A stretch of 64,000 bases of DNA from Cyclina sinensis (GCA_012932295.1 JAAONU010000001.1:46101134-46165133), one strand, 5' to 3'. Positions 47,579 to 61,470 are shown, numbered from the stretch's first letter. Notes: a model not told the origin generated them from the letters alone. A program made the numbers and translations.

Positions 47579-50500
47579 AATTTATGAAGAGCTTTATATA
47601 AAGGTATATAGAAAAAATAATTGAAACTCCAAGGAATTATTTATTTCTTTTTGTGTTTTTATGGATAATTTTTCCGTTTAACACTAATATTTTTAAAAAT
47701 AATAATATCAAGGTAACTCTTTTTTTATTTGTTAAGTTTTTTTCGCGAAAAAAATATGTTTGCTTTAATTACCCAATGCAATCATGTGTTACAATTACTG
47801 AAATCCGTACGTAAGAGAATATCTTTAACTTGAAGATGGTTGTTTTATTATAAGATACTTCTACCTATAAAATGAAATGGTTGAGACTCTTAAAAAATTT
47901 GCTAAAGACTGTCGCATATTTAACTTGGAAGAAAGAGAAATTCTCGAACGAATTTACTATAATTTAACAAAATATTTCACAAATTTCTGTACCTATGTAA
48001 ATGCATATACGTTTCGAAACTCTTCTGAGAATCTTCTGTTAATATTTTTATGTACCGAACTCTAGAGATGTCTCACTATTTAAAAATATCCTTCACATGA
48101 AATATCAAGTTTCCTTTACGAAAGTGCAATACAGACAACAGATTATAGCAGTGCACTATTTAAAAGAAATGGGCACAAAGTTTATGTAAATAAATAGATA
48201 TTAAACCGTAATGCTCTATAGGACCATGCCACGGTGGAAAGACACGAAAATATGAAAAGTTTTAAGTGTAAAAGGTTATGTTTATTTTAATGCACTTGTA
48301 TAATATAAGTTAATTTGTAGGACGCCTGTGGAATGAGGACTTTTTTATATAAAACACAGAACATTCTTAAGAATAGAGTATACAGAAATGTACAGGAACT
48401 TATATTTGCGTCAGGCCTACACTAAATCTGATTTAAATCATATCCTTAAAACTGCTAAGCTTCCAGGACCTGACGACGAGGTTCTAAATCGTGCTTTTAT
48501 CAACAACCTTCCTTATTAATCCTATTGCCGCTGACAAACTCGCAAACGAACATGATCATCGCTGTAATTGTGGAAACAATCCGAACGTTGTATTTTATCT
48601 AACGGCTGTACCCACGTATCAATAGCGGCTATTTTTCAACCCATACCGAAAGCTTTATGAAACAAACTCTCTTATTAACCTATAAAAATATATTTAGGGG
48701 GAAATCAAACTTTCTTATATATGGTGTTTACGGACCTCATATAACATTTTTACTAGTGTAACATTTAACTTTAGAGCGACTGGACTTACAAGTTCATGTC
48801 ATTGAAGAATAAACGTCACAGTAAGAAGTTCACTGCAAAAAGTAATATTTTAACGAAAAAAAAAGAACGTATAAATGACAGTTCATGTAGCAAATTCTGC
48901 TGAATTCCTGTACTGTTTATTTTGTAATTGTTACATCCTTTATTTATTTATCATAATTAGTGTAATTATTATCATTCAGTAGTAAAAATATCGAATGTCT
49001 TAAGAGAGACCCTACAGGCTAAAGTAAAATATGGCACTATGTGGACAATAAAAAGAACCAGATAGTAAGGTGAAAATGAATATATTACCGAGTGACTGAG
49101 ATAACGGACGAATGAACAACAAATGTTTGAAAATTGTCAAAATAATTTAAAATGTAATTGATATGTAAAAGACAAAAACAGGTATCCAAGTTTAAAGACT
49201 TAAAACAATATAAAATACATTTGCTTCCGATCGCTCTGTCGATTGTTTGATACATCTTAAATACTGAAATAACGGATGCTCTAAGTTTTAAGTCGCGTGG
49301 GAATGACCATTATTTGCCGCTAATATTTCATGGGGCCTAGAACTGTTGCTGTCTAATTTTTAATTGGATGACAATTGATTACGAATGAAAGTATTAATGT
49401 ATGTAAGTAAAACGTTTATATTGAACACATTTTCTTCTGCAATATAAAAAAAATTGATTTATATCATACAAAACAGTCACTTAAAGGTGACAATGAATGC
49501 CCCAAAAGTAGTGCTTTGACCTTAAAGCTGAGGACCAGATGAAGATAAATTGTATATCTTTCAAAAGAAGTGGTTATTTTTAAACATTTGTCCTCAAGGT
49601 CAATGTTTTATTCTGTCAAGGTCCAAAAATATATGTCATTTGAAAGATCTCTCCCTAAAGTATTGTTGTGTGCAAACATGAACTAAATCTGTTGAGTAAC
49701 AGGATAGTTATGGCCAGTATTAAGTATTTTTGACAATTGACCTTCGAAAGCAAGGCCATTCAGGGGCCAAAGTCACATGAATGTATGTCAGTGGGAAGGC
49801 GTTGTCAAAACGGGTGTTTTGTCCATGTATGAAGTAAATCCAATCACTAATAAGGAGTTTTGGGTAATTTTAAAGTTTTCGGACGGAATGACGGGCGGAC
49901 AGAGGAACGGACCTGCCACTTAAATGAACTTAGGGGCCATTTCTTTTGTTACTTTTCTTTTGTTTTACAGAGGGTCACGGTCCCTTCTTCTACTGAAACG
50001 GAATGAAATCAATTGTTCTCAATTTAGTCAGTGGACAAAACGGAGAAGTGCTGAAAAAGTGGTTAACTAAACTTCTGTGTTGTTCTTTCGCTTCCACTAA
50101 CTTTTCATTTTCATCTTTTAATAAAGGTTAAGGTAAAGGCCTTGTTTATTATAGTGTCACCCTTATTGAAAGGGCCAGCCAAGTTGCCTGAAAAGACACC
50201 TTTTTGTGCGCACAGTACTATCTAAATTCCTTCTCTTTATATTTAAGTTCATCATGTCAGATTTTTCAACAACATCAAAAGAAAAAAAATGGACTGCCGT
50301 TTTGACCATGCTTTTAAAGGAAAAGCTAGTCTTCATTAAGAAGAATTGAAAACGAACACATGCATAATATCATAATATATTTACGTGTGTCATACATGCA
50401 TCTGATTATTTATTACATTCATGTTTTATTATTACTCTGTTAAAACACTAGAAATGATAATCTAAAGTACTGAGACAAAACCTTTATTGTTATCTTTTTA

Positions 50501-50752
50501 AATGTGGCAAACCTAATTTAATTATTATATCTACTTCATAGATGTATATTGCATTTGTAATTTTGGAGCAGTAGGCTGATTCTGATGCAGCAATAAAGAT
50601 TCTTTCTCTGGCGTATTGGAGATTTCAAATAATAGTAGGTTTCTACGAAAAGATCTTTCAAAGAGGTCTTCTATGAAAAGAGACTTCTTTAAAGTAGAAA
50701 TGTCTACAATGAGTACAATTCTATTAAACCATGTATATCAAAAGGGTCTTTT
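47579..50752. other. spacer between the two SLC22 genes
   Basis: About 3.2 kb. It should hold the promoter of the downstream gene: a TATATAAAG-type box lies on the - strand at about 47592-47603, but only 15-25 bases from the ATG, so its role is doubtful. A 43-codon + frame at 48388-48519 is noted but not supported. A dispersed element occupies 49490-49930. Confidence 0.45.
49490..49930 (-). repeat. dispersed element, family also at 28515
   Basis: Reverse complement of the family seen at 28515: GTTTTCGGACGGAATGACGG, AATCACTAATAAGGAGTTTT, AAGGCGTTGTCAAAACGGGT, ATGTCAGTGGGAAGG. It extends further, through CAAGGTC-rich sequence. Non-coding. Confidence 0.7.
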
Positions 50753-50758
50753 TTTATT
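50753..50758 (-). terminator. polyadenylation signal of the upstream SLC22 gene
   Basis: AATAAA on the - strand, about 50 bases after the stop codon at 50805. Confidence 0.55.
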
Positions 50759-50804
50759 ATAAAGTGTATAATGACTACAAATGATATTATATTCTTATTC
50801 AACA

Positions 50805-53800
50805 TTACATTTTTGTTGACAAAACACTATCATGCAGTGAATTTGAATTATCTAGCTGCACGACTGAGATTTGATTTTCCTTTCCTGGGGCATTACCACC
50901 TTTAATTTCAACGACTGATATTTCAAACGCTTTGTTATCAACACCGTTTGGAAATTTCTTCACTTCATCGGTACCTTTTTGTTCTGTTTGTATTTTGTCA
51001 CTTAAATTCTGGTTCATTGTCTCTGGTAAGAAAAGTAGTCCGACAATACATATAACAGATATTGATCCACAAACATAATACAGTAACCCCGGGATGAATG
51101 TGTTCTAAAACAAAGAAAGCAGGTGCAATTTTAATTCCACAGCCTTAGATACTAAAAGCCTTTATTCCGATTTCACATAAATATCACTAAATTCTTATAC
51201 TTTTTTAAGAAATAAATACTAAAAGTGAAACATCTGCAAGATACAGATAACATAAACATTGCTATAAATACGGGTAAAATATTATATTATCTTCAATTTG
51301 TTGTTTAAGACAAGTTGAATTCTCGAGTCTGTAAAGACCATATAAGCATATATATATATATGCTTGTATATAGAAATAAAACAAATAATCATTTGAGTTT
51401 TGATCATATGCAGACTAATCAACAAATACTCACTAGATATACAAGTTGTGGACCAAGTATTGCACCAATTCTTCCTGTGACACTGAGAGATCCAAAGCCA
51501 ATATTTCTGTCAGGAAATAATATAAAGACAGAAATAGTAAATGAATGATACGAACAATATACTAGACGAGGTAAAGATTGCTGGAATTTTATTTTAAAGA
51601 ATACATTACAAAAAAGTACTTGCTCTGAAGTTGAAAAGAGTTACTTTTATAATGATAAAACATGTCTCTGAAGAAAGAGAAGAGTAAGAATAACAAATTA
51701 ATCTCTTTTAAATAATTATGTTAAAATAATTAAGTACTTGTATCAAATTACTAAATACACTACCTAATGACAGTTGGATATAGCTCAATAGTCATAGTTT
51801 GGACGGGTCCCCATGCCATCGCTATTCCCATGTTTGCAATCATAGCAAATGCATTCGTCAGTTCGTCTTTGTGAGGAACGCCTGGAATTCATAAATCCAC
51901 AGCATGACTCTTAAATATTATAATAACTAATTAACCACAAACATTACCATGTGATCTTTGTTATATACTTGTTTGTGGTGAAAATATAACTGTACTTCTT
52001 TGTTAAATCATGCAAATGTGAGGGGTCAGGGATCCATCAATTGATAAAACATTACAAGACTACTTAGCATTTGTAGTTTCATTTTACTTTTATTTGCAAC
52101 GAAGTTCATGCCTGACAAACATGGTCAAAACAGGTTGTTTACACAAAAAGATCCCTTGAAGCGTTTTACATTCATTCTATTATTAGGTGTCTCCTATATC
52201 AGGTAGGCATTTTTGACTGGATAATATATAAAAAGATATCATCTATAAAATGTTGCCTTTTAAAGCTCCTAAATCTCCCAGAAACAGTCATTTTGAATAC
52301 AGAAAGTGGATAGATTTGACGTGTCCTTTCTTGATTTTAGAAATCCTGGTATTTTGTACAATGTCAGAAAATCTCTTTGAAAGAACAAATTTAAAACTTT
52401 AACGTCTTTTGTTAACACACGAGGAATACGAAGGGAAACGATTGCAGCCATAAAACGAACGTTAATCTATACATAGAAAAGTGTGCAGACAGTTTTGATG
52501 ATGCATTACACTCTCCAGTGAACTGATTTGTATCACATTTATATTGTTAATTAAAATATTTACATCTTTTGGGTAAAATATATTAAAATCTAAATAATTC
52601 TACCCAAGAGCTAAAAGACTTCTTGTTGGTTCTCTTGTACTAACGGTAAGGCACTTTTCTTGTCGTAAATAATATAAATTCTTTGTATAGATTCTATTAT
52701 TCATTATCCATACGTGCTTTGGAAAGATATTGTTTGTTTCAATTGAGATTAAACATTAGTTCATCAGAAACGAATCGCTTCGCGTGTATCTCGTGTAAGT
52801 AGCCCAGCTTCTTGTCGTTACGTCAAATATGAGCAATCAATTTCTCCGTAAACTTTTCTTAAATTGATTCTTAAATTTGACAATGAAAGCTTTCCGTAAC
52901 ATTGCCCCGATTTTAGTCACAAGACGTAAAGCTTAGTTTACTGATTTTTGAAATTCTTTTTTTTAAGTTGAAAACAGGCGGTTTGACTGAATAAAAATGC
53001 GTGTAGCTGATGTTTTCAGTATAACATATTTTCTGTAACATAGCCAATCAATCAGAAGGTCATCTTAATTACAACTGACCCCAGCTGACTGACTAACCAC
53101 GTTGTTACCTTGAGTTCCATCTCAAAGTTGAAACAGCAAAAAGACGTGATCATAAAATACGGTCATTTCGTAATAAAACATTCCTTAACAAAATGCATCT
53201 CTTATACGATGATTAAAACAATAATTCAATAATTCAGTTTAAATGAAACAAATAAAGTATCAATTTAAAAGAGTCTCCAGCATTAAAGATATTATATACA
53301 CAAATGAGACTAAATAAAATCTGCAATAAAACACAATATGATTAGTTAATGATAATCAATAATTATAATTAATAATGCATGAGAGTCACTATGTTACATT
53401 TCATCTTAACAGTAATTTGTTGAAACAATTCGATTTTTTTTTTGAAAGAGGATTTCACACCAAGAACCTTCTTTTGGGGTATCAAAAACGCGATTTTTAA
53501 CATCATTTTTTACTTGATTTTAGAACAAACCGTGGAAATTTCCACGCCATATATTAGAAAATAGGAAAACAAATCTGATGAAATAGTGCCCAATTTCTAT
53601 AGTGCGTGGAAATTTCCACGCCCTTATTCAGAAAATTACAAGAAAATTTTAATGAAATATTGCCAAAATTCATTGCCCGTGGAAATTTCCACGCTTTATT
53701 TAACCTGCTAAAAAAGTTGGAGAAAACACAACACACCATATGAAAGCTATGTCCCAAAAGAGGATTCTTGGTGTAAAATCCTCTTTTAAAGAAAAATCGA

Positions 53801-56800
53801 ATTAAACACTTCAAATCATAATATCATGTTTTTAAGCAGAACCACAGTTCTTAAATATTTGTATATCTTTTGGCTTACAAAATATTCTCGGTCTCGGAAT
53901 TTTCACATTCCGCAGCCTTACCTTAATTTCACATGTGATATACTTTAAACAGGAATATTATGTGCTAAATTTGAGTAAAAGTGCAGAAACGAAGGTGTGC
54001 GCAATTTGAATAGAAATTGAAAGAAGTTATCTAAAGTGATCATTCAAAAACGCATCCTTTTCTTAACATCAGCAGACAGGAGATTGTAACTGTCATACAT
54101 TACATAACAACGATGTGTATGTAAAACATTTATAATTTGCCAAAAATAACGAAAGACTCAAGATAAGCTAGGGTATGTGTTACGTCGTTTCTTTATCTAC
54201 TTTGAAAGCAGCCAAACATGCTTTAATGGTTTACTAATATTCTTGTTTTGTCTGAATTACATGCTCTTTTAATATAATCTTGCCAGAAACCATTAGGTCT
54301 AGAGTTAAAATGTTTGGTGTGTATGACTGTTTAGTGGACCTCTGCATCAAAACTGACCCTGCCCTAGGGTCACTTGATTTTACATAGAGTTATGTACTAG
54401 TCGAAAAAAAGGATTTAAAAAAATTTCTTGTCTGAAACCTCAAGGCCTAGAGCTAACATATTTGTTTGAAAGCATCATCTAATGGACCTCTGCCAAAGTT
54501 ATATAAATCATGGCTCTGGGATCAGAATTGGCCCAACCCAAAGGGTCGCTTGATGATATTACATAGACTTTGATAGAGAAAAACTTCAAAAAAATCTTCT
54601 TGTCTAAAACCTATAAGGCCTATTGTTTCGATTTTTTATGTGTAACATTGTCTAGTTGACCTCTACTAAGTTTTTACAAATCATGGCCCCTTGGTCAAAA
54701 CTTGCAACGCCCCGGCGGTTACTTGGTTTTACATAGAGTTAAATAGGAAAATGTTTTTAAAAATCTTCTCGTCAGAAAGTGAAAGGCCTTGAGCTTAGAT
54801 ATATATCGTTCAGCACTGATTACTTAATTAGATTGGCTTTGGAAGATCTTGGCCCTCAACAGGGTAGCCAGCCCCCACCCACCTCACCTGGGTACCCCCA
54901 CCTGAAAAAAAAATATTCGATGGGGAAGAAAAGTACTTAACCTTTATCCCCATTAGTCCTTGACTTTCATGTGACCTATTGACCTACTTGTTTCTTGAAA
55001 CTACATCAACGAAATTTTAATTATTTGTATAACTTTACATGCACACTTAAACTTTGACCTTGGGTGACCTTGACCTACTGACCTAGTTCCTTATTTTTGA
55101 AGATATGTCGTTGAAATTTTAACTAGCGTATCCATTTGCATACAGACTTCCAAATTGACTTCGGTTAAGCTTGAACTGTTTCTTTGTTAAAAATAGTTTT
55201 TGATATCTAAACTGGTATTTGAATCGTCTGCCATTTGACACTTGTCTTAGGTGCCCCTACACCATCCCCCACCCCACCAACTGTTTAATAGTGTTTTTTT
55301 GTTTCAGGTGAGCGACCCAGGACCATTTGGTCTTCTTTTAATTATATCTGATTATTTAAAAAATATTCTTTCATATGACTTTTAAGAAAAAAATCATGTT
55401 TTAAAGCTTATCTTTCAAACGTATCAAAAATAATGTGCAATAATAATCATGTAATGAGTCTATCATAAGAAAAAGCAAGAATATTCATAAAAAGGGAGAT
55501 AATCACCGAACGTCTGTACCATACCAACTACAAGGCCTCCAACGGCAACGATCACAAAACATAAGACTGCACTTGCACGTCGTCCAAATCTGCGGTAGAA
55601 CATATCTGACGTATAAAACGAACAAATATATCTTACAAGAATAGTTTGTTGCAAGGGTTATGGACTTATAACAGTCGAACTTATCTAAATTAAGTGATTT
55701 TACAGTGTAAATAATACTCTTTTTAAGCAGCTCTCGTTATAAACCGTATCATAGTCGTAAAAAGGTTGCGATTATTTAAATGAGCAATTTTACCGGTTCT
55801 GCAGCCAAAGCGCCACGGATTTGCTGGGAATTCCCGTGAGACTAAACAAGAACAAGTTAAGATAAATATTGCCTGAGAGGGTTTGGATTCCAAACGCAAT
55901 TCCATAGGAAACAACGCCTAACGCCGCCCTGAAACAAGTGGAAGATTTTCACAGAAGATATTGTTTTCCAAAGAAACAGACCTTGAAAAAAAACAGTTCT
56001 TTACTTTATTTAATTAGAAGTTTTTGCAAAACAATTTCCTCTATTAGGAATCTTCAGTTATTCAAAAAAAGTACGTAAGGCAGTAGTTAGAAAGAAACAA
56101 GATCTATGATTTAGGATAATAGTGTTATATTAAAGGCCACCTTTCGAGTTTTATATGTACATATGAATACACATTAACTTATTTGAAAGTATGGTTTTGG
56201 GGAAAAATATAAATCCCATAAACATGTCCTAGGGATTTCAGCAAGCATTATACCTTGTCATTCAAACTGGTTCAGACCTTTCACAAGACAAACCACAATT
56301 TTGAATAATATGAGAAATTCCAGCATAATCTTTGCTCCGTAAGTGCCGGATATACAGCCAAAGCTGGCGTAGTCTAATAATTTTCAAAGAAGATTGCTAA
56401 TAAAAAATGTTCATTTGCGTATTAACCCTATCGTTTATGATTAGTTTTGTATATAAACGTCATGATTAAAATTCAACCTATATAGAGTATTTATATCTAA
56501 GCCCTATTTAATGAATGCCATATATCTCTGATAATATATAGTTTTAAAGGACTCACTGCAACGATAAACATCAAACAAGCAATGTATTACTTGCTTATAC
56601 GGTCTTGCATGTTTTGTAAGAAACAAAGCTTAATTTAGCAATGCAGAAGTATTGAAAACAACAGTGGTAACGTAGTCAAAGTCATCTACGGCTCCTCTAT
56701 AAGCCGCACAAAAGGTAAAGAAGAGATACAAGTTAACCATAGAATTATAGAATACAGTTGCATGTAAACTTTTACGTTAGCTTGTACATTTTATCTGCCT

Positions 56801-59130
56801 CCCGATGATCGATGTGTGTAAAAGATAGACTTTTTCCACAAAAAAAAAGATACAAAAAAGTCCACCATCTACCGATAAGTGGTTATTGAAATATACACTC
56901 ACCAGCTAAGAGCTAACAATAGCGTCACTTTCACTAAATATCTTGATTTGAACAAGTGCAAGACTGTATATTTCTGGTCGTCGGTCTTTTCTGGTTTCTG
57001 TAACACATTGTTTATATCAAACTCTCTGTGCTTGTTGTATTTTGCTACTCTTGTGATGATTTCTTTAGCTTCCTCCGGTTTGTCGTGCGCAATGTACCAA
57101 CGGAAACTTTCTGGCAAAGCACTGTAGATATAAAAGCAAATTAATAGTCTGTTGTCACTGCATTCATCTATCTATAAAATGTTGTTTGTAAAGCAAACAG
57201 TTATCAACAAAATATCAATACCCTCATAACAGTTGGTCCTCCTATTTCATTGACATTTCTTGCTAAACCTTGCCCATTGATGATGGGCAAGTAGGAATAT
57301 CACCCAGTCTATATGAAGGAAAAATGATAGATATACAACGGACCGCAGTGAAAACAAATTTTCAGAGCAGTAAATCTAAACCAATTTCACAAAATTCATG
57401 ATGGTATTTATGCAATGGCATGGTAACCGCTTTTAAATTAGTGAAGTTTTATTCCTCATATGATAGCCGTTGTGGTCAAGCCGGACAAGTTTTAATACAA
57501 TTGAAACTGAAAAAAAATCACAGAGTCAAATTTCACGAAAATACTGAAGTATAACTTTTGTAAATGCAAAAGCAAGTTTAGATTTAAAGAACATTTTGAG
57601 AAGTAAGAAAATAGTAAGTTAGTAACGAAAACAACTGACTTGTTTCAGATTTGCACTGTCTTGATATTGAGTTCGACATATACTTCTATAAACAGAGCAG
57701 CAAGAATGTGTACGCTGTTACTTCTATTATGTAGAGTCTGACTATCATATGCTCATGTCAGAATATTTTATTATAATATATTAAGATCTTTTTTCATCTT
57801 TTAATTTTTTTTTCTTTTTATGTTCTCTTATCGTAATACTACATTTACCAGAGAAGCAGAGGAAGTGGAAAAAACACATACTGGTGTAACCTTGTTTTCG
57901 TTTGTTTTGTTTTTAGATAGTTCTTTTAATGTGAAGAATGTACTTTATCTACGGGGATGTAATCTAGGGTAGTTGCTTTGAATACGATAACATCGAACAC
58001 AAAAATGCATTAAACTTGAATCTATAGCTGACACACAGCGGTACCTTGGACGGGAAACGTTAGTAGACAGACGAAGAAATATTATACTAATATTATTTTA
58101 TACACTGATCAATTGTTTAACTGCTGACTATTTTTCTAATCTTGTTTCTTTTACAGTCGGTCAAGTTTCATCTTACAATTTATGATTTTAGCACGTTATT
58201 CCTTTACATAAGTACTTCATTCTTTCCTCTCGTTTACGCAAGAGGTTTTCGGTTTTAAACATAAAAAAGTAATGCTGAAAAATACTTGTAATTATGGCTT
58301 TCGTAAGAAACAGACAAGCTTTTTATAAGAATGTATCAGTCATGACTCTGACAGTCCTTAAAATACAAATTTCCTTCAACAATTTACACCACAAAAGTAT
58401 CACAATTATCTGAGTAAATAATGAGTACATGTATATACTTTACTACACTTTTCAGAACTAGGTTTCAGAACATTATTGTATTAGCCGACTAAGAAAGTTA
58501 GCCGGAACTGTAGGTTATAAAATGGCAAGATTTGATAAGCTTTCATAGCTCTGTAGAATTTAGGAAACAGAATTATGCTGACATACTCACAACCATGCTA
58601 GGAAGCACGGCACAGAACATAATGCGACCATTAGTTGTATATATCTCCAGTCATGCAGCAACCAGGCCAAAAAGGCAAATAAACATGACTGTATTGGCCA
58701 GGACGGAAATCCTACAATCCAGACACGCCAACGAGCGAGCGAAAATTCCGACAAAAAGCAATATTGTGTCGTTAGAAAGAAGCCACCGCCCATGCCTAGA
58801 AAAAACCTTGCAGCAGCAAACATCTGCCAACTGGTAGAAAAAAATGCGACGAGATGGAAGGACATGATTATGAAAATCGACGTAAAGAACGGAGGTCTAC
58901 GTCCTATCAAATCGGCCAATTGTCCAGAAGCGACGTTGCCCACCAACGTTCCGGAAATCTGGATGGAATTTATCATACTTGGAATAAAGTCACGGTCGCA
59001 GACAAGCTTAAACTGAAGTGAGAAGAAAGAACAACATTTCATTCACAGTTGTTGTAATGACATGAGACAACCAAATGTTCTGAATTATGTAAATTAATAG
59101 AATTTAATAACAATAGTTTCAAGAGACATC

Positions 59131-59191
<61 letters not shown>

Positions 59192-60151
59192 ATTGAGTTT
59201 GCTTTTACTGCTCATTAGATCTTACTATTATAGAAAATTCAATGTCATTTGTAATTGCAGTAATAAAACAAATCCAATCTAACAGACATCTATTAAAAAC
59301 CTTATCGAAGTATTTAACATATTTTAGAAAAAGGATCTTCTCCAAATTAAATAAATGATCTCTTCAGAAAGAAAAGTATTATCTCTTGTAAAATTACTGC
59401 ACGTTTTAAACGGATTACACTTCTAATTAGACCAGTTTATGCTTGCAACACGTGTTTCACATGCATTCTATTCTGTATCTATCATAATATAAGATTGATT
59501 CAGAAAAAAACAACCGGACATCAGTCTGTTACTCGTGTGCATTATTTTCTTATAGATCAATCATTGAATATATTTGAAAACAACTCAAATTGAATTTAAA
59601 TGAGTTTTAATTTCTTTGCAGCCATCGTTCATCAGTAAATTTATTGAATCAGTGTAGTTCATTTAAAAAAAAAACAAAAGAAGCGGTAAAGTGACTCTTT
59701 GCGGAACTTGCCGATTCATTGATTCCTGAGAAACGTATCGTTTTTGTCAGCTACACATCATCTGTAATAAACCAATGGGATATACAGTTTGGATCGAATA
59801 AAATAGGTTACAAACCTCGCTGACAATTGTTGTCAAGCTTCCTTCAAAACCGAATGATTTGCACATCGTTTCATTTATGTAGCAGTTTTTCTTCTGGCAG
59901 AAATCTACTGTAGTGCCATTTTGTAATGCAAGACATGACGTCATATTGTTTACAACGACGTCATCCTGACAATACCAAGCAGGAGTCGCTGATATGATGA
60001 TCATTCCCGTGAAAGTAAAGCAGACGATCGTTTTGATCAGGTGAACGACGACGCTCATGCGCACTTGAAAGCGCCCACATCCTCCGATGTCTTCAATTAT
60101 TTTGTCTGGGCTGACTGCATCTGTTCCTTTGTCTTTGGAAGGAGGTGCCAT
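50805..60151 (-). CDS. SLC22-family organic ion transporter, upstream copy with long C-terminal tail
   Basis: Eight coding exons: 59816-60151, 58591-59012, 56903-57121, 55794-55928, 55507-55589, 51764-51881, 51434-51506 and 50805-51104. They give one frame of 561 residues. Landmarks match the downstream copy: GGCGRFQVR before TM1, NMTS/NGTT/NETM glycosylation sites in the extracellular loop, motif A as GQLADLIGRRP, FPSWPIQ, PESFRWYIA at exon 3, RFGRR at exon 5, ELYPTVIRN and FLPETMNQNL. Exons 2-7 have exactly the same lengths (422, 219, 135, 83, 118, 73) as in the neighbour. Exon 8 is 300 rather than 141 bases and adds a charged cytoplasmic tail ending LSTKM, which fits a class I PDZ ligand (Thr at -2, Met at 0). 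Arg450 sits at the TM11 charge site, as in OATs and OCTNs. The ATG at 60151 follows a splice acceptor (gtttag|A), so a 5' non-coding exon lies upstream. Confidence 0.93.
53427..53803. mobile_element. 377-bp foldback element carrying three identical palindromes
   Basis: About 50-bp imperfect terminal inverted repeats begin AATTCGATTTTT on both ends and include AAAGAGGATTT...ACACCAAGAA. AAAC flanks both sides (53423-53426 and 53804-53807), a likely 4-base target duplication. Inside are three copies of the perfect palindrome CGTGGAAATTTCCACG at 53531, 53605 and 53678, spaced 74 and 73 bases. It sits in the long intron between exons 5 and 6 of the upstream SLC22 gene. No transposase. Confidence 0.85.
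54283..55340. repeat. dispersed repeat with ~145-170-bp tandem units
   Basis: Four diverged units start near 54283, 54428, 54600 and 54767 (CTTGTCTGAAACCTCAAGGC type), each with a TGGACCTCTGC and a GGGTCACTTGATTTTACATA block. Then come GACCTTGACCTACTGACCTA segments and the end CAGGTGAGCGACCCAGGACC, an end I know from many bivalve repeats. It lies in the same intron as the foldback element. Confidence 0.78.
59133..59188. repeat. (CT)n microsatellite
   Basis: About 56 uninterrupted bases of CT in the first coding-exon intron of the upstream SLC22 gene. Confidence 0.97.
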
Positions 60152-61470
60152 TCTAAACGTAAACCAAAAATAATGTATTGTGCAATTATTTCTCTCATAA
60201 TTTTATATTTACACTTATAAAAAGAAGCATGAAGATCTATCAAAAGCAAAAAATATTTCTTTTAAAAATGAAAGAACGATTCCGAACATCTACTTCATCA
60301 TACGTATTAAAAGAAAAGTAGAAATGCAAACAACACTTTCATCATTAGTAATGAAATTTGTAGACCATAAAACTACAAGATTTTGGGCAATAAAATATCT
60401 CCGGGTTTTTATTGTTGTTTTTTTTTTTTTTTTCGTTTTGCTTGTTTGTTTGTTTATAGGTCAAAAAAATCCAAAACGGTCATTGTTAAAATGTTTCATT
60501 GTTTTGACATATGAATACGTAATATTGCAGTCTGCGCTCGAGTTAAAGGACATTTCTGTTCCTTTTTGCGTAATTGTTTTAGAAATGTACAGTTGCATAC
60601 CGTTTATGATGTGGTTGCGATGAGATTTAAATGCAAGGTTTATCGTATTAGTATACTACTGAATTATATGAAACGACTGCGTCTGAGTTTCTGCTAGGGC
60701 AAAAAGCAATAACACTTTCGCCGTAGGTCATTCGACCTTTAGGATAATACAACCGACTTCGAGCTATTTCAAATACAATTTAAGTTACATATTAAATGCT
60801 AAGCATATTTGAAAAAATAAATGACAACATAGCCCCTATTCAATAAAGAAAGCCCCTAGTAAAACTCTAATTAAAATACATTCGCCTGCTATTATAGTTC
60901 TCTATAGATATAATCCTAAGTAAAACAAACTCGTAACGAAAATAAATTAAAAGTATTTTTAAACCTAAACCTATTTAGTTGAAACAGTGGAAACATTCCA
61001 AAAACCCATGGCAATTTAAAAAGACTGTCGTTCAAGCTCTTCTAGAGAGAGTTTTCGATAAAAAGACATCAAAGAAATATGCTTGTCAACACTGTATGCA
61101 GAGACATAAACACTGATTCTTTTGCTCTTAGCTACTAGTATACGAAGTCATCTACAACGATTTATTTTTTAGCATTAGTCAATTTATTTATTTTAAGATT
61201 TTAAAGTGCTATATACCAAACTACTGTGAGAAGGATAGATGAAAACTCTGTTGACAGTTACAGAAACACACGTTCTTTTCTCCAAAATATTTGCACTGAA
61301 ATACCGTTTGATAACTTCGTTTCGAACAATATTAGGAACGAAATAAAAGCTATCAAAGTACAGACGCGTAAGAGCAGCTGGAAATAGTTTCGGCAAGCGG
61401 TGAAAATGCAGCGGAAGTATTATTTGAAAGACATACATAACGTGTAATGCTAATCAGATATGACACTTAC
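60152..61470. other. putative 5' intron and upstream region of the upstream SLC22 gene
   Basis: No coding exon found. If the exon proposed at 61471 is real, this whole stretch is its first intron. Short frames at 60324-60623 and 61193-61438 overlap poly-T and AT-rich sequence. Confidence 0.4.

Noticed and set aside
47591..47604. TATA box of the downstream SLC22 gene
   Set aside because: The TATATAAAG-type motif is only 15-25 bases from the ATG, leaving almost no leader. It is likely chance in AT-rich DNA.
48388..48519. 43-codon + strand frame with a peptide-like composition (KTAKLPGPDDEVLNRAF)
   Set aside because: No splice sites, no homology I can name, and no neighbouring exon. It may be a transposon scrap but the evidence is too thin.
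53554..53814. 86-codon - strand open frame
   Set aside because: It lies inside the foldback element and covers its palindromes; it has no protein-like feature.
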